Source: an uncultured Opitutaceae bacterium (GTDB taxonomy: Bacteria > Verrucomicrobiota > Verrucomicrobiia > Opitutales > Opitutaceae). From it: 6,083 nucleotides of DNA. Shown one piece after another: positions 1 through 5,973 of the stretch. The stretch spans positions 1-6,083 of the forward strand of contig CAKZMS010000637.1 in the NCBI GenBank assembly GCA_937128785.1, given 5' to 3'. Each line of letters starts with the position of its first letter. The stretch's first letter is position 1. The notes under the pieces are model-generated. The model ran no database searches, was not told the origin of the DNA, and worked only from the letters and a program-made list of their open reading frames with translations. Position numbers and translations under genes: made by a program.

Positions 1-501
1 GCCCGAAAATCCCGCGAATGCGGTGGGCCAGTTTCGGTTGGCGGGAATGATTTCGCCGAGGGTGCGAAAGGCGGCCCGCGCGGCCGCCTGCCGGCCGGTG
101 ACCGTATCGCGGGAGCGATCCGGCCAGGGATGGGGCTGTCCGGTCACCACGATCCAGCCCCGGGCGATGGCTTGTTTCCGATAGACCTCCATCTCCTTGA
201 TGTTGGACTGATAGGGATCGCCGGTGACGGAGGTGAACAGGATGGGGGTGCGTTCCCGGGCGTTGAATTTGGGGGGCAGTGCCAGGCCAATCAGCGCAAC
301 CTCGGGTTGGCCGGCACCTCCCTGCGCCAGCAGGAGAGCTTCGTCCGCGGTGGTGGCGACTTGCAGAATATTCGTCTTTCTCACGTCCAACTCCAGGTGG
401 TGGTCCGACGACGCGGGGGGACGGGATTCGGCCCCGGCGAGAAAGGGCGCGATGACGATCAGCACGACCGCGGCGAAATTCTTTCTCGTTCTATTCCACA
501 T
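1..501 (-). CDS. Secreted alpha/beta-hydrolase-like protein, N-terminal 167 residues (cut by left edge)
   Basis: The reading frame is open from the ATG at 499-501 to base 1 and continues outside the window. The first 24 residues form a signal peptide: basic start (MWNRTRKN), hydrophobic core (AAVVLIVIAPFLAG) and an AGA-E cleavage site, so the product is probably exported. The rest looks like the first half of an alpha/beta hydrolase. Strand-like TPILFTSVTGD (residues 85-95) is followed by a helix with an NIKEMEVYRKQAIARGW pattern, the strand WIVVTGQP, and near the edge WPTAFAGFSG (158-167). GFSG is the start of a G-x-S-x-G nucleophile elbow, so Ser166 would be the catalytic serine; the aspartate and histidine lie beyond the edge. 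The substrate cannot be told; esterase or peptidase are both possible. A purine-rich AGAAGAAG directly precedes the ATG as a poor ribosome site. The gene diverges from trpS. Confidence is high for a real gene and moderate for the fold. Confidence 0.72.
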   Translation of the reverse strand, partial: MWNRTRKNFAAVVLIVIAPFLAGAESRPPASSDHHLELDVRKTNILQVATTADEALLLAQGGAGQPEVALIGLALPPKFNARERTPILFTSVTGDPYQSNIKEMEVYRKQAIARGWIVVTGQPHPWPDRSRDTVTGRQAAARAAFRTLGEIIPANRNWPTAFAGFSG

Positions 502-578
502 TCTTCTTCTCGTTCGGAGGCGGGACGACGCGCATCGCCGAGTCCGCAGCGAAGACAAATCAGACGACGATAGCAATA
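502..578. other. Divergent intergenic region, hydrolase gene / trpS
   Basis: This 77-bp gap must hold the promoters of both flanking genes unless these overlap the coding ends. I see no convincing -35/-10 pair and no T-box-like leader; 77 bp is also too short for a full tRNA-Trp-sensing T-box. The stretch just before the trpS ATG (GACGATAGCAATA) is A-rich and has no Shine-Dalgarno core. Confidence 0.5.
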
Positions 579-1550
579 ATGGCCACTCGCACCCTCACAG
601 GCATTACTCCCTCCGGCACTTTGCATGTCGGCAATTATTTTGGCGCCATGCGCCCCGCCATCGCGGCTCAGGATCTCGGGGAGTGTTACTACTTCATCGC
701 CGACTACCATTCCCTCACCACCGTATTTGATCCGGCAGAACGGCGGGCTAACACGCTGGGTATCGCCCTCGATTGGCTGGCCTGCGGTTTGGATCCGGCA
801 CGCAGTGTTTTCTGGCGGCAGAGTGACGTGCCGGAGGTGTGTGAGCTCACCTGGTTGCTCGGCACCCTGACTCCCATGGGGTTGTTGGAGCGGGCCCACA
901 GCTACAAGGACAAGACCGCCAAGGGTATTGCGCCCAACTTCGGGCTGTTCGCTTACCCCGTGCTGATGGCGGCCGACATCCTGCTCTACGATACCACCGT
1001 GGTGCCGGTGGGGAAGGACCAGAAGCAACACCTGGAAATGACCCGCGATATCGCGATCAAATTTAACCAAACCTACGGCGAAACGTTTGTCGTGCCCGAG
1101 CCCTCGATTGCCGAGGAAGTGGCGGTGATCCCCGGGCTCGATGGCCAGAAGATGAGCAAGAGCTACGGCAACACCTTGGAGATTTTCGGTGAGGAAAAGA
1201 AGCTGCGCAAAAAGATCATGTCGATCGTGATGGACAGTCGTTCCCGCGAAGAGCCCAAGCCGGATGCTGATCAGCTGCCGGCTTCACAGCTCCTCAAGTT
1301 CTTCGCCCCGGCCGACGTTTACGAAGACATCATGAACCAACTTAGGGCCGGCGGCTATGGCTACGGTGATCTCAAGAAAGCGCTCTTTGAGCACTACTGG
1401 GAGTTTTACCGCGAAGCACGCGAACGCCGCACCGAGTTATCCGCCAACCTTGATCACGTCGAATCTGTCCTGAAGGACGGCGCGGCGAAAGCTCACGCCG
1501 TAGCCCGCGATGTGATCGACCGCGCCCGCCGCAACTGCGGCATCGCGTGA
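579..1550 (+). CDS. trpS: Tryptophan--tRNA ligase (TrpRS)
   Basis: The enzyme charges tRNA-Trp with tryptophan using ATP, in the cytoplasm, and is essential for translation. The 323-residue product has the normal length for bacterial TrpRS and all class Ic hallmarks. These are an N-terminal GITPSGTLHVGNYFGA with the HIGH-like signature H16-V-G-N19, ADYHSLT at 41-47, AADILLY at 131-137, VGKDQKQHLEMTRD at 144-156 (tryptophan and dimer pocket), and KMSKS at 191-195 within GLDGQKMSKSYGN. The C-terminal alpha-helical anticodon-binding part ends near DVIDRARR. The ATG at 579 puts the HIGH motif at its usual distance from the N-terminus, so this start is secure even though no clear Shine-Dalgarno is present. 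The gene stands alone on the plus strand, diverging from a hydrolase gene and converging on the ferritin gene with 7 bp between stop codons. All core motifs are intact. Confidence 0.98.
   Translation: MATRTLTGITPSGTLHVGNYFGAMRPAIAAQDLGECYYFIADYHSLTTVFDPAERRANTLGIALDWLACGLDPARSVFWRQSDVPEVCELTWLLGTLTPMGLLERAHSYKDKTAKGIAPNFGLFAYPVLMAADILLYDTTVVPVGKDQKQHLEMTRDIAIKFNQTYGETFVVPEPSIAEEVAVIPGLDGQKMSKSYGNTLEIFGEEKKLRKKIMSIVMDSRSREEPKPDADQLPASQLLKFFAPADVYEDIMNQLRAGGYGYGDLKKALFEHYWEFYREARERRTELSANLDHVESVLKDGAAKAHAVARDVIDRARRNCGIA
1521..1547. terminator. GC-rich hairpin at the trpS 3' end, possible terminator without T-tract
   Basis: GCCGC-AACT-GCGGC (1528-1541) is a perfect five-pair stem-loop. It is flanked by CGCG/CGCG (1521-1524 and 1544-1547) that can add an outer stem across a small internal loop. 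It ends right at the trpS stop codon and sits between two converging genes, where a shared terminator would be useful. No run of T follows on either strand, so a classical intrinsic terminator is not supported. The hairpin is made of codons, so chance is a real alternative. Confidence 0.22.
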
Positions 1551-1557
1551 GACAAAA

Positions 1558-2061
1558 TCAGGCTCCGCCGCCGGCGTCAGGGTGGCCCTCGCGGGCGATG
1601 TAATCCTCGACGCGGAAGAGGTCGGTGCCGGCCCGCCGGGTGATCTTCAGCAGGGTGTCCATGCTGGCGACTTCCTCGACCTGTTCCTCGAGGAACCACT
1701 GGAGGAAGTTCTGGGTCACGCGGTCGTTATGCTCCGCGGCGGCGTCGTAGATTGCTTTGATCTGGTCGGTCACTTTGACCTCCTGATCGTAGGACAACTG
1801 GAACACTTCCTCGACGGATTTGAATTCCGACTGGGGCTTCGGCAGGGCGGGGAATTCCACTGTCCGATCGGTGTCATTGAGGAACTGCACCATCTTGAGG
1901 GCGTGCATGCGCTCCTCGTCAGCCTGTTGGGCAAAATACTTGGCCATTTCGGGGAGGGCCTCGGCATCGCACCACGTGGAGACGGCGATGTATTGATAGG
2001 AGGCGGCGAATTCGTGGCCGACCTGTTCGTTCAGCAGTTCAGCGGCTTTGTCGTGAATCAT
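1558..2061 (-). CDS. ftnA: Bacterial non-haem ferritin, FtnA type
   Basis: The protein oxidises Fe(II) and stores the mineral inside a 24-subunit cytoplasmic shell. The 167 residues match the usual ferritin length and four-helix bundle. Iron ligands fall at the same positions known for the E. coli FtnA ferroxidase centre: Glu17 (in GHEFAASYQY), Glu50 and His53 (in DEERMHALKM), Glu94, and Gln127 with Glu130 (in EEQVEEV). Glu49, Glu126 and Glu129 of the third iron site are also present, as is Tyr24. No cysteine- or methionine-based haem site typical of bacterioferritin is seen. The C-terminus ends in a short Gly-rich tail. A GGAAA about 5 bases before the ATG is a weak ribosome site. The permease gene ends 55 bp upstream on the same strand with no visible terminator, so co-transcription is possible. 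That gap is AT-rich and contains TAAATTTA (2096-2103), so a promoter of its own is equally possible; I see no convincing Fur box. Confidence 0.96.
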   Translation of the reverse strand: MIHDKAAELLNEQVGHEFAASYQYIAVSTWCDAEALPEMAKYFAQQADEERMHALKMVQFLNDTDRTVEFPALPKPQSEFKSVEEVFQLSYDQEVKVTDQIKAIYDAAAEHNDRVTQNFLQWFLEEQVEEVASMDTLLKITRRAGTDLFRVEDYIAREGHPDAGGGA

Positions 2062-2116
2062 GATGTTTCCAGCGATATGCGAAAAAGAGGGGATGTAAAT
2101 TTAAGTCTGCCGGCGC

Positions 2117-3079
2117 CTACACGAAATGGGTGATCACCCACCAGAACAGGGGGATACCGAAGACGATGTTGAGCGGGAAGGTGATGCCCATGCTCATGGT
2201 GAGATATGTGGCGGGATTGGCCTCGGGCAGCACATCCTTGAGGATGGCCGGGGCCACGATGTAGGAGGCGGACGCACAGAGGGTGGTGAGGAGCAGGGCA
2301 TCACCATGGGCGAAACCGAAGAGTTTGCTCAGTAGAATCGCGATGAAGCCATTCACCGCCGGAGCGCCCACCGCAAACACCATCAACATGACGGGGAACG
2401 ATTCGATTTGCTTAAACTTCCGTCCGACCATTGTGCCCATGTAGAGGAGGAAGAAGACCAGCATGCCGGTGAACATGTCGCCGCCGATGAAGGCCGATAA
2501 CGGTGATTCATCCGTGCCCAGGCGTTTCAGAATGAACCCGATCACCATGCTTCCGACGAGGACGAGCAGCGTGCCGTCGGTCAGAGCCTCCTTGATGACT
2601 TTGGCCGTGGATTTGGCGCCGGGTTTTTTCGACGCGATTTGCGCCAGGACCACCGCGAAAACGATGGCCGGCGTTTCCATGACCACCAGAGCCACGGTCA
2701 TGTAGCCTTCGTAGGTTTGACCGATGGATGTCAGGAAGCCTGCGGCCGTGATGTAGGTCAGGGTACTGTTGGAACCGTAGGTCGCACCAATGGCGGCTGC
2801 GTCGGCCACTCCCAGAGGTCGTTTCAGTAGCAAGTAGGAGTAGAATGGCACGAGGGCACTCATTCCAATGATGATGCCGATGATGACGATGCCGTCACCG
2901 GACAGGGTCGAGTGGTAGAGGCTGATGCCGCCCTTGAAGCCGATCGACAGCATCAGATAGAGGCTGAGGAAACGGACTACCGGCTCGGGGATGGAGAGGT
3001 TCGACCTCAGCAGGACTGCCACGAAACCGAGGATGAAGAAGAGGACGCCTGGATTGAGGATGGTGGTGAGTGCTTCCAT
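2117..3079 (-). CDS. sbtA: SbtA-family sodium-dependent bicarbonate permease
   Basis: This is an inner-membrane permease of the SbtA family (formerly DUF897), which in cyanobacteria takes up bicarbonate together with sodium. With the ATG at 3077-3079 the product has 320 residues and about ten hydrophobic segments, roughly at 8-24, 31-47, 63-84, 92-116, 126-149, 168-185, 201-218, 228-250, 260-280 and 292-318. This agrees with the family's two five-helix halves. Family-like stretches are the G-S-N-S-T-L turn at 102-107 after ATYG, METPAIVFAVVLA at 134-146, and the C-terminal pair SASYIVAPAIL (270-280) and ITFPLNIVFGIP (299-310). It is shorter than cyanobacterial SbtA (about 370), mainly in the cytoplasmic loop between the halves. 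An ATG 41 codons upstream is in frame, but it would add a polar, unconserved stretch that covers the control region and overlaps the regulator gene, so I reject it. The transported ion is inferred from the family; in non-photosynthetic bacteria it is not well established. Confidence 0.9.
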   Translation of the reverse strand: MEALTTILNPGVLFFILGFVAVLLRSNLSIPEPVVRFLSLYLMLSIGFKGGISLYHSTLSGDGIVIIGIIIGMSALVPFYSYLLLKRPLGVADAAAIGATYGSNSTLTYITAAGFLTSIGQTYEGYMTVALVVMETPAIVFAVVLAQIASKKPGAKSTAKVIKEALTDGTLLVLVGSMVIGFILKRLGTDESPLSAFIGGDMFTGMLVFFLLYMGTMVGRKFKQIESFPVMLMVFAVGAPAVNGFIAILLSKLFGFAHGDALLLTTLCASASYIVAPAILKDVLPEANPATYLTMSMGITFPLNIVFGIPLFWWVITHFV

Positions 3080-3101
3080 GATGTGGTGTGATTGTGGATG
3101 A

Positions 3102-3120
3102 CGCAGCGATCTCCGCTGCG
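3102..3120. promoter_or_regulatory. Perfect 7-bp inverted repeat in the permease/regulator control region
   Basis: The element is CGCAGCG-ATCTC-CGCTGCG: two perfect seven-base arms around a five-base spacer. It lies 22 bases upstream of the permease ATG and 75 bases upstream of the regulator ATG. A dyad between a LysR-type regulator gene and its divergent target is a typical operator position. It lacks the usual T-N11-A core of LysR sites. It could instead fold as a hairpin in the 5' leader of the permease mRNA. The repeat is directly visible; its role is inference. Confidence 0.45.
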
Positions 3121-3155
3121 ACGCATAGACCATCACAGTCGCGGTTGTTCTTTCC

Positions 3156-3185
3156 ATTATGTCTTTTGGGGAATATTGTTCGGAA
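3156..3185 (-). promoter_or_regulatory. Candidate sigma-70-like promoter for the permease gene
   Basis: Read on the minus strand, TTCCGA (3180-3185) and CATAAT (3156-3161) are separated by 18 bases. CATAAT is one base off the TATAAT consensus, while the -35 is weak, as expected for a promoter that needs an activator. Transcription would begin near base 3149 and give a leader of about 70 bases that contains the 3102-3120 inverted repeat. Confidence 0.3.
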
Positions 3186-3194
3186 AAAGCGAAC
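3178..3194. repeat. Short inverted repeat just before the regulator start codon
   Basis: GTTCG-GAAAAAG-CGAAC has five-base arms around a seven-base spacer. One more matching pair follows after a single mismatch on each side (TTGTTCG and CGAACGA), the last base being the A of the regulator's ATG. The spacer contains the GGAAAAAG that would serve as ribosome site for the regulator. The dyad could be an autoregulatory operator that also overlaps the candidate permease -35. It is short enough to arise by chance. Confidence 0.25.
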
Positions 3195-3195
3195 G

Positions 3196-4083
3196 ATGGC
3201 ATTTCTGAATTTCCACCATTTGAGGTATTTCCGGGCGATTGCGAACGACGGGACTCTGACTGGCGCCGCGAATCGTCTCGGTGTTTCGCAATCCTCGATC
3301 AGCGTCCAGTTGCGCCAACTGGAAGAGAGTCTCGGCCAGGCCCTCTTTCATCGTGAAAAGAAGTCACTGGTCCTGACGGAGGCCGGTCGGATTGCCCTGG
3401 ACTACGCGGAGTCCATTTTTCGTGCGGGTGATGAGATGCTGGCGACCTTGAGTCATCAGCCCTCAAGCCGACGGCGCATTTTGCGGGTGGGTTCGGTCGC
3501 GACCTTGTCGAGGAACTTCCAGTTGAAGGCCTTGCAGCCGTTCATTGGGCGTGACGACGTCGAGTTGGTGCTCCGCTCGGGGAGTCAGGCTGATCTGCTT
3601 CGTCAGCTGAGGGCACACACCCTCGACGTCGTGCTGTCGAATCAGGCGGTGAGAAAGGATGCTGAAACGCCGTGGCACAGCCATTTGTTGGAAGAACAGG
3701 TGGTGGCGCTGGTTGGTCGCAAGTGGCGAGGTCGGAAAGTCTTTCGCTTTCCCGGGGATCTGGGCCGCGAACCGCTTTTGCTTCCCACTGCGGATAGCGC
3801 GGTTAGAGGGGCCTTCGACCTGGTGATGGAGAGGGCTGGGATTCGCCCGGTGATCGCCGCTGAGGTGGACGACATGGCGATGTTGCGGCTATTGGCGAGG
3901 GAGGGTGCGGGTCTGGCCCTTGTCCCTCCCGTGGTGGTGACCGGGGAACTGGAACGGGGTTCCTTGAAAATCCATCACCGTTTCGATGACATCCGCGAAC
4001 GATTCTTCGCCATCACGCCGAGTCGGCGCTTTCCGAATCTCCTGGTGGACGACCTGGTGAATGGCTTTGCCGATGTTGGTTGA
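3196..4083 (+). CDS. LysR-type transcriptional regulator, NhaR-like
   Basis: This is a cytoplasmic DNA-binding regulator of 295 residues, normal for LysR proteins. The N-terminal winged helix-turn-helix covers about residues 5-64. It shows FHHLRYFRAIANDGTLTGAA, the recognition part VSQSSISVQLRQLEESLG, then LFHREKKSLVLTEAG, followed by the linker helix (LDYAESIFRAGDEML). From about residue 93 the periplasmic-binding-protein-like effector domain begins (RILRVGSVATLSR). The opening NFHHLRYF, the long linker and the LLRQLRAHTLDVVLSNQAV stretch resemble NhaR, the sodium-responsive activator of the NhaA antiporter, more than amino-acid or aromatic LysR types; I judge this from memory of the family. 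An upstream in-frame ATG at 3088 adds 36 unconserved residues and overlaps the permease control region, so the ATG at 3196 is chosen. It diverges from the permease gene, the classic layout of a LysR regulator and its target, so control of that gene and of itself is likely. The effector is unknown; sodium or a carbon metabolite are candidates. Confidence 0.93.
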   Translation: MAFLNFHHLRYFRAIANDGTLTGAANRLGVSQSSISVQLRQLEESLGQALFHREKKSLVLTEAGRIALDYAESIFRAGDEMLATLSHQPSSRRRILRVGSVATLSRNFQLKALQPFIGRDDVELVLRSGSQADLLRQLRAHTLDVVLSNQAVRKDAETPWHSHLLEEQVVALVGRKWRGRKVFRFPGDLGREPLLLPTADSAVRGAFDLVMERAGIRPVIAAEVDDMAMLRLLAREGAGLALVPPVVVTGELERGSLKIHHRFDDIRERFFAITPSRRFPNLLVDDLVNGFADVG

Positions 4084-4155
4084 TGGCTCGGCTGTCATTC
4101 GCCATGTGGCGCGGATTCGGTGGTGGGTGATGGGGTGGTTCCGTGGGCGTGATAC
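4084..4155. other. Convergent intergenic gap, regulator / beta-helix protein
   Basis: The 72 bp are G/T-rich on the plus strand (repeated GGTGG and GGG). They contain only weak stem-loops, such as CGCC-ATGT-GGCG at 4100-4111 and GCCGA/TCGGC at 4069-4092. None is followed by a T-run on either strand, so I cannot name a terminator for either gene. Confidence 0.4.
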
Positions 4156-5709
4156 CTACTCCGCCGTGATCCGGACGTTCCGGAACATGAAGGGATTTTC
4201 GCTGACGCGCAGCGGTTTCCCACTGGCAGTGGACACCCCGCGATACTTCACTTCGCGGGTGATGGTTGGAGCGTGGGGGGTATCATGGCCCTCATGGATC
4301 AGCTTCGGATTGAAGTTTGCGAAGATGGCCGGGGATCTGCCATGTGTTGCCTGGTCGGAATCCCGGATGTCCAGTCCGTCGATCAGGATCTCGCGAGGGA
4401 GGTGACAGGGATAGCCGAAATCGTGTTGTCCATCATTCTGACCATCGAGGACGGTGGGGGTGTATTTTCCCGGAGGAGGATTGAAGCGGCAGTTCCTGAT
4501 CACGAGATCCCCATCCCAGGTGCTGCCGTAGTCCGGACGCAGGCTGATGAAGTGCCGGCTGTTCACCGTGCTATTCTCCACCTCGAACGTGCCTCCTCCG
4601 GTCAACTTGATGCCCAGGTAACCGATGGTGGAGTTGCGGATGGCTCCATGGGTGACTCCCTGATGGGCGTCGAATCGTGAGAGACTGCATCCCTCCAGGA
4701 TCAGGTTCTTGCAGAAGTTCGATCCCATGATGCCCCAGCGGCTGCGATCCATGATGTCGTTGCTCTGGGTGCAGTTGATCAAGGCCACGTTGGCTGAGCG
4801 ATTGATGTTGATGTCGTAGGTGCCCATGCTCACCCGGCCTCCTGCGGCGCTGGCCTTGGAGTAAAACTTCCTTCCTGTCAAAACGACCTCCTTGAGGACC
4901 ACATCTGAGCATCGGGAGATCCGGATGAAGCCCGAATAGGGTGGTCCGGTCTCGCCCTCGCCCTTCACGAGGTGGGTCAGGCCATCGATCAAGACATTCG
5001 AACGTTCGACCAAGATACCCCGATCGTAGTAGGAGGTGGTCTTCCTTGTGCTGGCGATGGTCGTGAAGGTTCCACCGCGGAGGGTCAAGCGGTCGTCGTC
5101 GATGGGCAGGAACTCCGCGTGGGTCACGTTCGGGTAGTCCCAGATGATGGGGGTCCGCGGATCCACCTTGCCAGCCTTGTCGACAAGGAATACCTCGTTT
5201 TGTGGACTGCCATTGTTCCGGTTCTTTCCACGTCGGATGAATCGGCGGGTGCCGGTATCTGTCACGTGCACGAGACCGGGCCCCGGGAGTTCCTGGGCAA
5301 TGGCGGACTGGCCTTTGGAGAGGGATTCGAGCGATGTGAGACTGGTTGGTTTCAACCGTGTGCAGACACGAAAGACGGGGGCACTGTGGTTCTCGAGTTT
5401 CGTATCATCGATCAGGAACCGGGCTTCGCCGAAGTCCGTGTCGGTTTGAATCTGGATCGTCCGTTTTGCCCCGCCGATGTAATAGGTGGCTCCGTCGCGC
5501 GCTCTTACGGACGAGCCTTGTTCATTGGCATGGGAATGGGCCTTGGCGAGTGCTTCGAAGTCATCGGTCCGGCCATCTCCTTTGGCACCAAATTCCTCGT
5601 AGGTCACGATCATGGAGGTCCGGGGAGACACGGGCTCGGCGGCACCGATGGAAATCACGCTCAGAAGGGCGAGAACGAGCAGCGGGGGCTGGAAGCGAAG
5701 TAATTCCAT
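4156..5709 (-). CDS. Secreted right-handed beta-helix protein, pectate-lyase superfamily
   Basis: From the ATG at 5707-5709 the product has 517 residues and starts with a signal peptide (MELLRF, then a leucine-rich core, GAA-E cleavage after residue 24), so it is exported. An ATG 28 codons upstream would bury this signal and is rejected. Residues 35-50 (VTYEEFGAKGDGRTDD) form the F-G-A-K-G-D-G-x-T-D-D entry motif of the Pectate_lyase_3 / tailspike-like beta-helix family. The part up to about 230 is a mixed N-terminal region. From about 230 to 450 runs a series of beta-helix coils, seen as repeated short hydrophobic strands followed by N/C/S turns: VALINCTQS, LILEGCSLS, GAIRNSTIG, FEVENSTV, LVIRNCRF, ILIDGLDI. 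Such proteins bind or cleave polysaccharides, often acidic ones. I cannot assign catalytic residues, and no sugar transporter, sulfatase or other lyase gene adjoins it. Substrate and even enzymatic activity are therefore unknown. No Shine-Dalgarno is visible before the ATG. Confidence 0.85.
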   Translation of the reverse strand: MELLRFQPPLLVLALLSVISIGAAEPVSPRTSMIVTYEEFGAKGDGRTDDFEALAKAHSHANEQGSSVRARDGATYYIGGAKRTIQIQTDTDFGEARFLIDDTKLENHSAPVFRVCTRLKPTSLTSLESLSKGQSAIAQELPGPGLVHVTDTGTRRFIRRGKNRNNGSPQNEVFLVDKAGKVDPRTPIIWDYPNVTHAEFLPIDDDRLTLRGGTFTTIASTRKTTSYYDRGILVERSNVLIDGLTHLVKGEGETGPPYSGFIRISRCSDVVLKEVVLTGRKFYSKASAAGGRVSMGTYDININRSANVALINCTQSNDIMDRSRWGIMGSNFCKNLILEGCSLSRFDAHQGVTHGAIRNSTIGYLGIKLTGGGTFEVENSTVNSRHFISLRPDYGSTWDGDLVIRNCRFNPPPGKYTPTVLDGQNDGQHDFGYPCHLPREILIDGLDIRDSDQATHGRSPAIFANFNPKLIHEGHDTPHAPTITREVKYRGVSTASGKPLRVSENPFMFRNVRITAE

Positions 5710-5973
5710 CGTATGGATAGCTCTGATACTCGGGGAGTTGACCCATGCTTTCGCGAGATGGCGTTCGAGGGGAGGTGGGATTTGGGTCGCCACATTCCAC
5801 TGATCCGCTCACTCCATGGAGAAGGAGCAGGATGCAGTGGGACCCGCTCGGTTTTCCGCAGGTCCGACGTTTCCCAGACCGCGGGAAGCCCGACCCGGAA
5901 AGGAATGGTCCGGCGATTGATTCCGTGGGCTTTACGCTAGGCGGGTGGGGTGGGTCTGCTATGGCTCTCGGCG
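5710..5973. other. Gene-free divergent region with an imperfect hairpin
   Basis: These 264 bp separate two divergent genes for exported proteins and should contain both promoters. Open frames here have atypical, arginine-, glycine- and serine-rich composition and match nothing I recognise, so I call no gene. Two structures stand out. CTCCATGGAG (5812-5821) is a perfect ten-base palindrome. At 5856-5884, CCGC-A-GGTC pairs with GACCGCGG through eight pairs with one bulged A and a 12-base loop, extendable outward by A-T and G-T pairs to 5852-5888. For the right-hand gene, TTGATT (5917-5922) lies upstream of TTTACGCTAGG, but the spacing (10-15 bases) is too short for a standard promoter. Confidence 0.4.

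Noticed and set aside
130..573. 147-codon open frame on the plus strand at the left edge
   Set aside because: It is antisense to the hydrolase gene, which has a signal peptide and alpha/beta-hydrolase pattern on the minus strand.
459..1070. 203-codon open frame on the minus strand
   Set aside because: It lies largely antisense to trpS, whose motifs are unambiguous, and its translation is low-complexity with many His, Gly and Arg residues; it is a shadow frame.
2096..2103. TAAATTTA palindrome before the ferritin gene, considered as a Fur or other iron-regulator site
   Set aside because: Eight bases is too short, and the flanks do not extend to a Fur-box-like 19-base dyad.
1582..2133. 183-codon open frame on the plus strand
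   Set aside because: It is antisense to ferritin and is an artefact of the GC-rich third positions of that gene.
4972..5703. 243-codon open frame on the plus strand
   Set aside because: It is antisense to the beta-helix protein gene. The minus-strand frame has the signal peptide, entry motif and coil repeats, while this one has no recognisable domain.
5713..5940. 75-codon plus-strand frame in the divergent gap
   Set aside because: It has no ribosome site, no hydrophobic pattern and no family resemblance; it is most likely chance in GC-rich DNA.
5917..5943. TTGATT ... TAGGCG considered as a promoter for the right-edge gene
   Set aside because: The spacer is 15 bases and the -10 match is poor; not enough for a feature of its own.
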